Source: Candidatus Peribacteraceae bacterium (GTDB taxonomy: Bacteria; Patescibacteriota; Gracilibacteria; Peribacterales; Peribacteraceae). From it: a stretch of DNA of 44,109 nucleotides. The position numbers and the translations under genes were made by a program. Below are positions 30,171 to 39,007 of the stretch, piece after piece. The DNA is taken from the NCBI GenBank assembly GCA_022843885.1, contig JALHMU010000003.1:1-44109 (forward strand), read 5' to 3'. The notes below the pieces were generated by a model. That model had not been told where the DNA came from. It saw nothing but the letters and a program-made list of their open reading frames with translations, and searched no databases. The stretch's first letter is position 1. Every line of letters starts with the position of its first letter.

Positions 30171-31082
30171 ATGAAAATCATGGTTACAGGATCATCGGGA
30201 ACGATTGGTACGCGCCTCACAGAAAAGCTGCTTGCACGCGGCGATGAGGTTGTAGCAGTCGACTGGGTGCCAAATAAGTGGAATGCCACAATCGACAAGA
30301 TGACGACCCTCGTCGACCTACGTGATCGCGAGAAAACGTTGGCACTGCCGAAAGTCGATCTCATCGTGCATTTGGCTGCGAACGCTCGTGTGTACGAATT
30401 GGTCGAAGATCCAACCCGCGCACGCGACAACTTTGAAACGCTTTTCAACACGTTGGAATACGCTCGCAAGAACGGTGTGAAGAAATTCATCTTCGCATCA
30501 TCGCGTGAAAGCTACGGTAACTTCCGTCGCGACAAATATACGGAAGATCTCGTCCGCGTCGAACACTGCGAAAGCCCCTACACTGCCAGCAAAGTCGGTG
30601 GCGAAGCATTGATTCACTCCTACATGAACTGCTACGGCATTGATGCCGTTATCTATCGCTTTAGCAACGTATACGGCATGTATGACGATTCTGAACGTGT
30701 CATCCCTCTCTTCATCCGACTCACGAAGAACAACGATCCGCTCACGGTCTTCGGAAAAGAAAAGTGTCTCGACTTCACCTACATCGACGATAACGTCAGC
30801 GGCATCATGCTTGGAATCGATACATTTGATGCAGTGAAAGGCGAAACCTTCAACCTAGGAAACGGTGAAGGTACGACGATTCTCGAGCTCGCAGAAACGA
30901 TCATCAAGATGCGTAACGGGAATTCCAAGGTGAACATCGGTGAATCGCGTATCGGTGAGGTACACCACTACATTGCAGATATCTCCAAAGCGAAGAAGCT
31001 CCTTGGCTACGATCCAAAAACACCGTTCAGCGAGGGTATCAAGCTGACGTTCGATTGGTATCAGAAGAACCTTAGCTGGTAG
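30171..31082 (+). CDS. NAD-dependent sugar-nucleotide epimerase/dehydratase
   Basis: 303 residues, extended SDR fold. Glycine motif GSSGTIG (7-13), HLAANARVYE, FASSRESYG and the catalytic Tyr137/Lys141 (SPYTASK). The substrate half has GKEKCLDFTYIDD. It resembles UDP-glucose/UDP-GlcNAc 4-epimerases in general shape, but the exact reaction cannot be assigned. It stands alone as a unit. Its last 11 bases overlap the end of the converging flavoprotein gene. Confidence 0.87.
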   Translation: MKIMVTGSSGTIGTRLTEKLLARGDEVVAVDWVPNKWNATIDKMTTLVDLRDREKTLALPKVDLIVHLAANARVYELVEDPTRARDNFETLFNTLEYARKNGVKKFIFASSRESYGNFRRDKYTEDLVRVEHCESPYTASKVGGEALIHSYMNCYGIDAVIYRFSNVYGMYDDSERVIPLFIRLTKNNDPLTVFGKEKCLDFTYIDDNVSGIMLGIDTFDAVKGETFNLGNGEGTTILELAETIIKMRNGNSKVNIGESRIGEVHHYIADISKAKKLLGYDPKTPFSEGIKLTFDWYQKNLSW

Positions 31083-32520
31083 CCTGATCTTCCTCCGGAA
31101 TGTACCCGCGCTCGAAGTATTCTTTTTCGTTGCCGACTTCTTCTACATCACGACGCTTTCCGTCTAAGATGCTCTGCGCAGCCAAAATACCCATTTCGAG
31201 TGAATGGTCCTGATTGGTATAACGGAAACGTCCTGGGCGACCGATAACATAGAAGTTTTCAAAACCATCCAACCATTTCATCACCGTTTCGATGCGATTT
31301 TTGTATTCCAAATCGTAAATCGGATACACGTGCTGCTGTTTGAAATGATGAATACTGAGTACCTCTTCTTTTTTCAGGAATCCGAGTTGATCCAGATGCG
31401 TGATCGTGAGATCGAAGAGATCGCCTTTCGACATGTTCCAGATTTTGTCGCCTTCAAAACAGAAGTACTCGACGAAGAGTGATGTTTTCCCTGGGGGAGA
31501 CATCTGTTTGCTGAAATTTTTCATTTCGGAGATGCGTCCGAACGGAATATTTTTATTCGGGAAATAGACCCAGTTGTCTGGAGAAATTTGCTCCTTATTC
31601 ACCGTCAAAAACAGATAGACCTGGGCACGGAAACGCAAGCCGGAAACGGCTTCTACAAGCTCTTTCGGGGGTGCAGGATCCATCAATTTCACCGTCTGTG
31701 TGATCGGAATAGAACACACGTATGCAGGTGCTTCAAATGTCTTTTCGCCGTCCGGCGTTTTCACATCGACCGCTGTCACACGATTTCCTTGCCAGCGAAT
31801 ACGAGTCGGCTCGCTTGAAACGAGAACATCGCTACCTTTTTGGCGGATGCGTTCTGCAATTGCTTCGTAAATTGTGCCGCTTCCAAATTCCGGATAGTAA
31901 AAAGAGTCGACGAGTGATTTTGGTCCGGACTTTTTGAAGATCATTTTCTTCAGCGTCGACCATACGCTCAGTCCGCCGATACGCTGCAACGCCCAGTCGC
32001 GACTTATCTCGGAACACGGAATGCCCCAGATCTTCTCTGTGTAATTGAGCATGTTAAATTCCGCAAGCGTCCGCCCAAAAGTCGTCACTGCATAGTCTTC
32101 GAATGATCGAATTTCCTTCGGCCAAATACGACGGCGCAGACGGGCGAAGAGATAGTCGATCAATGCACGAACAGCGCGAATCGGACCCATCTGCGTGAGT
32201 ACGTTTCCCAGACGAACTGGATAGAAGTAAAACTTTCCATCGACGTAGAAACGTGTCAGTCGATTCACTTTGATCCACTTCTCTTTCAGAAGATCTTCGA
32301 TGAAATCATAGAGATATTTATTCTTACTGAAGAAACGATGTGGACCGATGTCGGTTCGGTACGTTCCCGACGTTTCTTGGAATTCAAACGTCTTCGCGAG
32401 TCCGCCAACCATCGATGCTTTTTCAATGATCGCTGTGCGCTTACCCTTGCGGGAAAGCTCCATAGCTGAGGCCATTCCGGCCGGACCTCCTCCTAAGATA
32501 ACGGCATCGTACTGGGTCAT
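31072..32520 (-). CDS. FAD-dependent oxidoreductase, UDP-galactopyranose-mutase/protoporphyrinogen-oxidase-like
   Basis: 482 residues. N-terminal FAD site AVILGGGPAGMASAMELSRKG (shown in parts: GGGPAG, then IIEKASMVGG). The segments GPHRFFSKNKYLYDFIEDLL and NYTEKIWGIPCSEIS recur in polysaccharide-cluster flavoproteins related to UDP-galactopyranose mutase. The C-terminal flavin contact is VIGRPGRFRYTNQDHSLEMG. It is the last gene of an epimerase-gtrA-flavoprotein unit and overlaps gtrA by 4 bases. The reaction is not known; ring contraction of a nucleotide or lipid-linked sugar is one possibility. Confidence 0.86.
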   Translation of the reverse strand: MTQYDAVILGGGPAGMASAMELSRKGKRTAIIEKASMVGGLAKTFEFQETSGTYRTDIGPHRFFSKNKYLYDFIEDLLKEKWIKVNRLTRFYVDGKFYFYPVRLGNVLTQMGPIRAVRALIDYLFARLRRRIWPKEIRSFEDYAVTTFGRTLAEFNMLNYTEKIWGIPCSEISRDWALQRIGGLSVWSTLKKMIFKKSGPKSLVDSFYYPEFGSGTIYEAIAERIRQKGSDVLVSSEPTRIRWQGNRVTAVDVKTPDGEKTFEAPAYVCSIPITQTVKLMDPAPPKELVEAVSGLRFRAQVYLFLTVNKEQISPDNWVYFPNKNIPFGRISEMKNFSKQMSPPGKTSLFVEYFCFEGDKIWNMSKGDLFDLTITHLDQLGFLKKEEVLSIHHFKQQHVYPIYDLEYKNRIETVMKWLDGFENFYVIGRPGRFRYTNQDHSLEMGILAAQSILDGKRRDVEEVGNEKEYFERGYIPEEDQATS

Positions 32521-32945
32521 TTTTGCTTAAAGATAAATGAATGCGAGAAGTAGTAATTCCACACTGCAATGATCAAAATGGCAGAGAGTTTTGCGATGAT
32601 GTATTGCAGACCAAACTGCAACAGCAGTGAGTACAGCGCAATATTCATTGCGAACGCCATGCTGTAGATAAGCATGAATTTTGCGATCTGCTTCGCAAAG
32701 GTGCGTTCGTGATTTCTGAAAGTGAAGAACTTATTCACCGTGAAGACAACTGTCACAGCAATGAGTGAAGACAGAATACCTCCGAGAAGTTCCGGAAAAC
32801 CGACATACTCGACAAAGAGTGTCAGTGCCGAAAGATCGATGAAGGAACCGATACCACCCGTCATGCCAAATTTCACCAACTGTTTGATGTGCTTTCGCAA
32901 CACTGGCGATTCGATTCTCAAAAATGTCAAAATGGGGTCAATCAT
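32517..32945 (-). CDS. GtrA-like flippase-type membrane protein
   Basis: 142 residues with four membrane helices. QLVKFGMTGGIGSFIDLSAL at the start of the first helix and a C-terminal NYYFSHSFIFK are typical of GtrA. Family knowledge: GtrA-type proteins probably flip polyprenyl-phosphate-linked sugars across the membrane for GT-C enzymes. This fits the several GT-C-like proteins in this region. It is 12 bases after the epimerase gene and overlaps the flavoprotein gene by 4 bases. Confidence 0.87.
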   Translation of the reverse strand: MIDPILTFLRIESPVLRKHIKQLVKFGMTGGIGSFIDLSALTLFVEYVGFPELLGGILSSLIAVTVVFTVNKFFTFRNHERTFAKQIAKFMLIYSMAFAMNIALYSLLLQFGLQYIIAKLSAILIIAVWNYYFSHSFIFKQK

Positions 32946-32957
32946 CGTTGCCCTACC

Positions 32958-33890
32958 TTAGCGCGAGACCTGCCACCAATCCACCGTTTCCTTCAGCCCT
33001 TTCTCCAGCGGGGTCCATTCGTATGACTTGAGAGATTCATGCATAGGGAGTCGCACAAAGCTGCGCTTCCCATCGGGTTTTGATGGATCGAATTTAATCG
33101 GGACTTTCGGATTGACCAGATCGCGGATTTTCTTCGCCAACAATCGAATTTCCACTGACGACGGCGGCACGATGTACTGAATACCCGTAGCATCACGCTC
33201 GATGAGTTTCATGACTGCGCCAATGAGATCCTCAACGTAGAGAAAGACACGATGCTGATGTCCGCTACCCCAGACATCGAGGTGCTCTTTCGCTTTCTGC
33301 GCTTTGACCATGAGCGACGGAATCACGTTCCCCTCTTCTGTGAAAGTATCGCGTGGACCGTAGGCGCCAATCGGACGAACAATGAGCAATGGGAACTTTC
33401 GCTGCTTGGATGCAGCAAACCACAATGTTTCACACAGCGCTTTTCCAAGAACATAGCCATCAAGCTTCTCATTTTGAACCAATGCAATGACATCGCTAGA
33501 TGGTGGAACATTCGCAGTGCTGAAAAATGTGACGGATGGAGTCGCACCTGCTTCTTTCATACCTTGAATGAGTGCAAGTGACATCTGCACGTTGCCGTTC
33601 ATCACATCGCTTGAGTACTTGGAATGAAAATCGGGATTTCGGCGATGTGAAGCCAAATGAAAGACATGATCGACACCACGCACGAGCTCAGTGCAGTACT
33701 CAGCTGTGCGAAGATCACCTTCAATCCACTCTACTTCATCACGACGCTCGGAGAGTGTACGAAAATTCTTTGTGCGAACAGGCACACGTACTTTTGCGCC
33801 GGCATCGAGGAGTGCTTCGACGAGGAAACTGCCGATGAATCCCGTACCGCCAGTGACAAGGACAGTCTTTCCTGACCAATTCGTCGTCAT
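32958..33890 (-). CDS. NAD-dependent epimerase/dehydratase
   Basis: 310 residues from the ATG at 33890. GGTGFIG glycine motif (14-20), HVFHLASHRRN, and Tyr146/Lys150 (GYVLGKALCE). The catalytic Ser/Thr position reads FFSTANVPPS. C-terminal YIVPPSSVEI and VDWWQVSR. The substrate is unknown. The start at 33890 is preferred over 33926, since the extension crosses the promoter. First gene of the unit with gtrA and the flavoprotein. Confidence 0.86.
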   Translation of the reverse strand: MTTNWSGKTVLVTGGTGFIGSFLVEALLDAGAKVRVPVRTKNFRTLSERRDEVEWIEGDLRTAEYCTELVRGVDHVFHLASHRRNPDFHSKYSSDVMNGNVQMSLALIQGMKEAGATPSVTFFSTANVPPSSDVIALVQNEKLDGYVLGKALCETLWFAASKQRKFPLLIVRPIGAYGPRDTFTEEGNVIPSLMVKAQKAKEHLDVWGSGHQHRVFLYVEDLIGAVMKLIERDATGIQYIVPPSSVEIRLLAKKIRDLVNPKVPIKFDPSKPDGKRSFVRLPMHESLKSYEWTPLEKGLKETVDWWQVSR

Positions 33891-33898
33891 ATGTTGCA

Positions 33899-33926
33899 AG
33901 CGTAGCAGGAGTTCCGAGCGGTTCAA
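33899..33926 (-). promoter_or_regulatory. Promoter of the epimerase-gtrA-flavoprotein unit
   Basis: TTGAAC (33926-33921), 16-base spacer, TACGCT (33904-33899), 8 bases to the ATG. Confidence 0.5.
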
Positions 33927-33964
33927 ATCAAGTTTTGGACCTACTCAGCGAGTCACTTTTTCCC

Positions 33965-33970
33965 TACACT
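33965..33970 (+). promoter_or_regulatory. -10 box of the nucleotide-sugar dehydrogenase unit
   Basis: TACACT, 7 bases before the ATG at 33978. No clear -35. Confidence 0.58.
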
Positions 33971-33977
33971 GGGACCG

Positions 33978-35255
33978 ATGAATTCGACTCCTGTCATTTG
34001 TGTCGTGGGCCTTGGATACGTGGGATTGCCGCTTGCCGCTGCCTTCGGAAAATCCGGCTGGAAAACCTACGGCTTTGACGTGAATGCAAAACGCATCGAC
34101 ACATTGAAGAACGGCGAAGACTGGACGCATGAACTCTCGAGTGACGATTTGAAGAAAACGACGATCGAATACTCAAGTGATCCAAGCATCATCAAAAATG
34201 CAAATGTAGTGATCGTTGCCGTACCGACACCAGTCGATGCAAAGAATGTGCCGGATCTTTCCATCGTTGAATCTGCGAGCGAGTCCGTCGGGAAAAATCT
34301 TTCGAAAGGATCTGTCGTCGTGTTTGAATCAACCGTCTATCCGGGTGTCACAGAAGAACTTTGTGTGCCGATTTTAGAAAAACATTCTGGACTGACATGT
34401 GGCGCGGATTTCACGGTCGGATATTCACCGGAACGCATCAATCCGGGTGATAAAGAACACACGATTGATAAGATTACGAAGGTCGTTGCCGGGCAAGATG
34501 AAGCCACAACTGACCGTTTGGCTGAAGTGTATGGAAAGATCGTCACGGCCGGTGTCTATAAAGCTGCAAACATCAAAGCTGCGGAACTTGCGAAGGCACT
34601 GGAGAACACGCAACGCGATATCAACATCGCATTGATGAACGAAGTTGCACGGTTCTGCGACAAGCTTGGTATCCGCACAAAAGATGTGCTTGATGCGGCA
34701 GGAACAAAGTGGAATTTCTTAAAGTTTTCACCTGGACTCGTCGGCGGACACTGCATTGGCGTCGATCCGTATTATCTCGTACACAAAGCGAATGAACTCG
34801 GCATGCAAACCGATGTCATTTCTGCAGGAAGAAAAATCAACGATGCACAGCCTGCCTTCATCGCTGATCAAATCATGCGCGCATTATCAACTGCGAAGAT
34901 CGATCCAAAGAGCGTCAAAGTTCTCGTGCTCGGTCTCACATTTAAAGAGAATGTTCCTGATACGCGTAACGCGAAGATTCATGACCTAATGCACATTCTT
35001 TCGAAGAATGGCCTGACGGTTGCAGGACACGATCCATGGCTTCAGGAAGAGCACATCACAAAGTTAGGCTTTGCATCAGGAGCACTTACAAAGGAAACCT
35101 ACGATGTGATCATTTTGGGAGTCACACATCGTGAATATCTCGCCATGAAATCTGCGGACTTCATAAGTGCACTGAAAAATCCGGGTATTTTCTACGATGT
35201 GAAATCTGTGTGTGATCCGAAAGACTTTGCACATCGCACGTACCTCTCTCTATGA
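33978..35255 (+). CDS. Nucleotide-sugar dehydrogenase, WbpA/TviB/WecC type
   Basis: 425 residues. NAD motif GLGYVGLPLA (11-20), PTPVD, FESTVYPGVTEE, YSPERINPGD and the nucleophile Cys259 in GGHCIGVDPYYL. These residues separate it from Ugd (GGSCFPKD) and match enzymes that oxidise UDP-HexNAc to the uronate. It would give an N-acetylated uronic acid donor, complementing the UDP-glucuronate made at 26445. The stop overlaps the next gene (ATGA). Confidence 0.94.
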   Translation: MNSTPVICVVGLGYVGLPLAAAFGKSGWKTYGFDVNAKRIDTLKNGEDWTHELSSDDLKKTTIEYSSDPSIIKNANVVIVAVPTPVDAKNVPDLSIVESASESVGKNLSKGSVVVFESTVYPGVTEELCVPILEKHSGLTCGADFTVGYSPERINPGDKEHTIDKITKVVAGQDEATTDRLAEVYGKIVTAGVYKAANIKAAELAKALENTQRDINIALMNEVARFCDKLGIRTKDVLDAAGTKWNFLKFSPGLVGGHCIGVDPYYLVHKANELGMQTDVISAGRKINDAQPAFIADQIMRALSTAKIDPKSVKVLVLGLTFKENVPDTRNAKIHDLMHILSKNGLTVAGHDPWLQEEHITKLGFASGALTKETYDVIILGVTHREYLAMKSADFISALKNPGIFYDVKSVCDPKDFAHRTYLSL

Positions 35256-36409
35256 CAAAGGATCTCATCATGAAGCAATGGCCGATTCTTTTTGTAGCTG
35301 CCGCGCTCATCATCGTGCTGACGGCAACGCTCACATACTACAAAGGCAGTCCGAGTGCGCTGTTTCATATCGACCGAACGATCACGGATGAGTATGAACT
35401 CCCAGAATATACGGTCGTCTTAAATAACATCGGGTACGACGGCATGCATTATTATCAAATCGCACGGAATGTACCGAAGCTCGTGCAACCCACATACTGG
35501 AATGAATTGAGCACGATCCCTCCAGGACCATACGCACATCAGCGCATCCTCTTGCCAGTCTTGGCGTATCTCATCGCTTTCGGACAAGACACGTTATTGC
35601 CGTATTCATTCTTGCTGATCAACATTCTCGCACTGCTGGGAACAGCATGGTTCATCATGCAAACCAAGAAACGTTCGTCGAACCTTTTTGCTGTTGCACT
35701 CGCACTTTGCCCCGCAGCAATGGTCGGTTTGCATTTCTCGCTCGCGGAACCGTTGACGCTCTTTTTGGTCACCGTCTTTTTGTTCCGTTTCACGCGTGGC
35801 GAAAAAATCGATGTGATCAACATCTTGTTGTTATCCGCGTTAGTCCTCTCACGCGAAGTGAATATTCTCTTTGCAGGTGCCACGGGTCTCTATCTCCTTG
35901 CAAAGATGCGCTGGAAAGACGCACTTCTGCTCTTCATTCCTGCGTTCGTCTTCCTTGGACTCCACTTCTTTATCTACCAAGTATTCGGAGAGATTCCGTT
36001 CCTGTGGAGTGCCGAGAAAAATGCACCGCCACTCTATGCAATTGCCGAACTCTTGTTTGGGCTCAAGGGCTATAACAAATTCACTCTGTCTTCGATCGCA
36101 CTCTTTACTGCATTCGTTCTGCCGGCGCTCATCTTGGTATCCATCCACCTCATCAAAAATCGAAAGATCGACTATGTCCCATTGATGCTCCTTACATTCC
36201 TGGGACTCATGCTCCTTATGCCAGATCACATCTGGGGTTCGATCACGAGTATTGGACGCGTTATTACGCCGGTGTACCCGCTCTACGCGTTCTTTGCGCT
36301 CACGCATGAGAATCGCGCGACGCGCACAGTTGGAGTCTGTATGCTGCTGCTCGGCCTAGGCGCGGCATTTGGCCTCGCCTTCATCCCACATCCGTTCATG
36401 TTCTCATGA
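35252..36409 (+). CDS. GT-C-like membrane protein (PIG-V-like loop)
   Basis: 385 residues, about ten membrane helices. The first outer loop contains NIGYDGMHYYQIARN and later HQRILLPVLAYL, recalling the WDG-x-x-Y-x-x-IA and H-x-x-x-P pattern of PIG-V-like and related GT-C enzymes using lipid-linked donors. ATGA overlaps on both sides tie it to the dehydrogenase and the GT2 enzyme, so the three act in one unit. An in-frame ATG at 35270 is an alternative start. Specific function unknown. Confidence 0.65.
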   Translation: MTKDLIMKQWPILFVAAALIIVLTATLTYYKGSPSALFHIDRTITDEYELPEYTVVLNNIGYDGMHYYQIARNVPKLVQPTYWNELSTIPPGPYAHQRILLPVLAYLIAFGQDTLLPYSFLLINILALLGTAWFIMQTKKRSSNLFAVALALCPAAMVGLHFSLAEPLTLFLVTVFLFRFTRGEKIDVINILLLSALVLSREVNILFAGATGLYLLAKMRWKDALLLFIPAFVFLGLHFFIYQVFGEIPFLWSAEKNAPPLYAIAELLFGLKGYNKFTLSSIALFTAFVLPALILVSIHLIKNRKIDYVPLMLLTFLGLMLLMPDHIWGSITSIGRVITPVYPLYAFFALTHENRATRTVGVCMLLLGLGAAFGLAFIPHPFMFS

Positions 36410-37086
36410 AGTCCGAACTCACTATCCTCGTGCCGATCTATAACGAAGAGCGAACACTTGTGTCCATCATGGATGCGATCGTGGAAACGTGCCCAGATGC
36501 CCAAATCATTTACATTGATGACGGATCAAAAGACAAATCTCTGGAACTCCTAAAAAGTCGAGCTCGCCCGCAGGACCTTGTACTGACAAAACCAAATGGA
36601 GGAAAAGGATCTGCCATTCGTTTGGGCTTAGAACACGCAACGGGCATATACACCGTTATCCAAGATGCCGACTTGGAATATCACCCACGCCAAATCCCGA
36701 TGCTCTTAGATGAGGCGAAGAAACGCCCACATGTTGCAATCTTCGGTTCACGATTTCTAAAACCGAATCCAGCGCTCTATAAAAGATACTTAATGGGCAA
36801 CAAAGTGATGACAGGATTTTTGAATCTCTTCTTTGGATCGACACTGACGGATAGTTACACGTGCTACAAATTGTTCGAAACAGAACAGATGAAAACATTG
36901 CCGTTACAAGCGCGTGGGTTTGAATTGGAAGCAGAACTGTCAGCCTATCCGCTGAAACGGGGTATCATCATTCATGAAATTCCCGTCGAATATAAACCGC
37001 GTTCCTTGGAAGAAGGAAAAAAGATTCGCTTCAAAGATGCATGGAAAGGCATGCTGACGATCTTGAAGATCCGTTTTGGCAGCTAA
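36406..37086 (+). CDS. Family 2 glycosyltransferase, dolichol-phosphate-mannose-synthase-like
   Basis: 226 residues. LVPIYNEERTL, IDDGSKDKS (38-46), NGGKGSAIRLGL, QDADLEYHP with the metal-binding DAD at 87-89, and SYTCYKLF are typical of DPM1/polyprenyl-phosphate glycosyltransferases. No membrane helix, so it is peripheral. Family knowledge: it loads a sugar onto polyprenyl phosphate, the donor used by GT-C enzymes such as the co-translated upstream protein. Confidence 0.89.
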   Translation: MKSELTILVPIYNEERTLVSIMDAIVETCPDAQIIYIDDGSKDKSLELLKSRARPQDLVLTKPNGGKGSAIRLGLEHATGIYTVIQDADLEYHPRQIPMLLDEAKKRPHVAIFGSRFLKPNPALYKRYLMGNKVMTGFLNLFFGSTLTDSYTCYKLFETEQMKTLPLQARGFELEAELSAYPLKRGIIIHEIPVEYKPRSLEEGKKIRFKDAWKGMLTILKIRFGS

Positions 37087-37092
37087 ATCGCG

Positions 37093-37121
37093 TTGCGAAG
37101 CGCACGGGGAATCGATAGTCT
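37093..37121 (+). promoter_or_regulatory. Promoter of the methyltransferase unit
   Basis: TTGCGA (37093-37098), 17-base spacer, TAGTCT (37116-37121), 6 bases to the ATG at 37128. Confidence 0.75.
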
Positions 37122-37127
37122 GCCCGC

Positions 37128-37979
37128 ATGAAGTGGCAACCTGCCTTCGTTCACCCGGTTTCGCATGTCCCGCTTACGCGCGAGGCGGACAGCTTTAAAG
37201 ATGCACAAACTGGCGACGTATTTCCGGTCAAAAACGGTATTCCGATCTTTGTGCCGGAATCATTGCAGGAACATATGGATGGCGAACGCAAAGGACTTGA
37301 GAACACGTTGAAGACATTGCTGCGCAAGTCACCGCTGCTCTATCGTTTCTTAATCTTCATGATCAGTCCGGTATGTTTCACGGGACTATCAGCCAAGAGA
37401 TTTTTGAAACGTCTTGGTCCAGATACGACTGGTCTGAACGTGGGATCCGGTGTGCATAAATTCGGACCGAACATTTTGAACATCGATATTTTCTACTATG
37501 AAGGTGTCGACGTTGTCGCAAACGGTGAACAACTCCCCTTTGCTGATAACTCCGTCGATGCTGTCGTGTGTGAATCGCTCTTGGAACATGTACCAAAGCC
37601 GAAAGTCATCGTCGATGAAATGTTCCGCGTCTTGAAGAAAGGCGGACAGATGTACATCGTCATTCCATTCGTCTATCCGTTCCATGCGTGTCCGAACGAT
37701 TTCTATCGCTGGTCCAAAACGGGTCTGAACGAGATGCTAAAAGAAGGTGAGATCGTGAAAATCGGCGTCCGTGCCGGTGCCAGTTCCGCCTTGATGGGTC
37801 AGCTGACGACGTGGACGGCTATCATCCTCTCTTTTGGTCTCACGCCGCTCTATAACTTCTTTTCGATCGTTCTGCCACTCGTGTTCTTCCCGGTAAAATT
37901 CCTGGATCTGCTGTTTGGCTGGTATCCGACAGCTATCCATGGCGCCGGGCAATTTTACGCGGTCGTCAAAAAGCAGTGA
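37128..37979 (+). CDS. SAM-dependent methyltransferase with Trm112-like N terminus
   Basis: 283 residues. The N-terminal part (about 1-45: HPVSHVPLTR, KNGIPIFVPE) looks like a Trm112-type domain without its zinc cysteines. The class I methyltransferase core has LNVGSGVHKFGP (motif I) and NGEQLPFADNSVDAVVCESL in two parts (motif post I), followed by LEHVPKP and VLKKGGQMYIVIPF. A hydrophobic segment near 222-260 suggests membrane association. The position among glycosyltransferases suggests methylation of a sugar or lipid carrier, as an inference. Confidence 0.82.
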   Translation: MKWQPAFVHPVSHVPLTREADSFKDAQTGDVFPVKNGIPIFVPESLQEHMDGERKGLENTLKTLLRKSPLLYRFLIFMISPVCFTGLSAKRFLKRLGPDTTGLNVGSGVHKFGPNILNIDIFYYEGVDVVANGEQLPFADNSVDAVVCESLLEHVPKPKVIVDEMFRVLKKGGQMYIVIPFVYPFHACPNDFYRWSKTGLNEMLKEGEIVKIGVRAGASSALMGQLTTWTAIILSFGLTPLYNFFSIVLPLVFFPVKFLDLLFGWYPTAIHGAGQFYAVVKKQ

Positions 37980-38002
37980 TACCATAGGGGCATCGCATTC
38001 AG

Positions 38003-39007
38003 ATGACTTCCCACTCCTCCACTCACGGCAATTCCGAGGCTCATCGTATTTCCATCGTGATACCGGTGTATCAGGGTGAAACGACGTTGCCGGCATTGAT
38101 GAAAGAAATTGAACCGTTCACAAAAAATACCGTCTCTGGAAAACATGCGTTCATCGTGACGGAGGTTGTGCTTGTACATGACAATGGTCCCGATCGTTCA
38201 GATGTGACGATGCAAACATTGAGCGAACAGTATTCTTTCGTGCGTCCTGTGTGGCTGTCCCGAAATTTTGGACAGCATCCAGCAACACTCGCAGGTATGT
38301 CGTCTACAAGTGGTGACTGGGTCATTACAATGGACGAAGACGGACAGCAGGATCCAGCGGATATTGCAGAGATGCTCAAAACCGCGCTCGAGGAAGATGT
38401 ACAAATCGTCTACGGCTCACCAAAAAATCCTCCGCCACACGGATTCCTTCGCAATACATTGAGCAACTTTGCGAAATGGATCTCTGCACATCTGCTTGGG
38501 AACGGCACAATCGGTCGCTTCAATAGTTTCCGATTGGTCGACGGTGAAATCGCACGCAGCCTTGCGGCGTACTGTGGCCACAGCGTGTTCTTGGACGTCG
38601 CGTTGTTCTGGGTCGGATCACGTGCAGCGTACTGTCCTGTCACATTGCGTGAGGAAATGGGCAGACCATCGGGATATTCATTCAAACGCCTGATGCGTCA
38701 CTTCTGGCAGTTGATCCTAACATCTGGAACAAAGCCACTACGACTCATCACCTTCATGGGTATCGCATCCATCTTCCTCGGACTCGCACTCACTGCCTAC
38801 GCCCTCTACGTGAAATTCGGATTGAAGATTCCGGTGCAAGGCTGGGCCTCGATCGTGATCGTCGTGTCGTTCTTCTCGGGTTGTATTTTGTTCTCGCTCG
38901 GCATCATCGCGGAATATCTTGCTGTCGCATTGACGATCGTGATGGGCAAGCCGCTCTACTTGGTCGTCTCGAAGCCATCCAAGCGCCGAGATTCTACGAA
39001 CGCATGA
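38003..39007 (+). CDS. Family 2 glycosyltransferase with membrane anchor, GtrB/ArnC-like
   Basis: 334 residues. SIVIPVYQGETTL, HDNGPD (59-64), LSRNFGQHPATLAGM, and DEDGQQDP (111-118) are typical of polyprenyl-phosphate glycosyltransferases of the GtrB/ArnC type. Two C-terminal membrane helices (about 247-267 and 283-305) are standard for that group. It makes a lipid-phosphate sugar on the cytosolic face. GtrA-like flippase and GT-C proteins are encoded nearby. The stop overlaps the next start by 4 bases. Confidence 0.89.
   Translation: MTSHSSTHGNSEAHRISIVIPVYQGETTLPALMKEIEPFTKNTVSGKHAFIVTEVVLVHDNGPDRSDVTMQTLSEQYSFVRPVWLSRNFGQHPATLAGMSSTSGDWVITMDEDGQQDPADIAEMLKTALEEDVQIVYGSPKNPPPHGFLRNTLSNFAKWISAHLLGNGTIGRFNSFRLVDGEIARSLAAYCGHSVFLDVALFWVGSRAAYCPVTLREEMGRPSGYSFKRLMRHFWQLILTSGTKPLRLITFMGIASIFLGLALTAYALYVKFGLKIPVQGWASIVIVVSFFSGCILFSLGIIAEYLAVALTIVMGKPLYLVVSKPSKRRDSTNA

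Noticed and set aside
38881-39003. Longer start for the epimerase-like gene at 39004
   Set aside because: The extra 41 codons lie within the GT2 coding region in another frame, and the ATG at 39004 forms the usual ATGA overlap and starts at the Rossmann motif.
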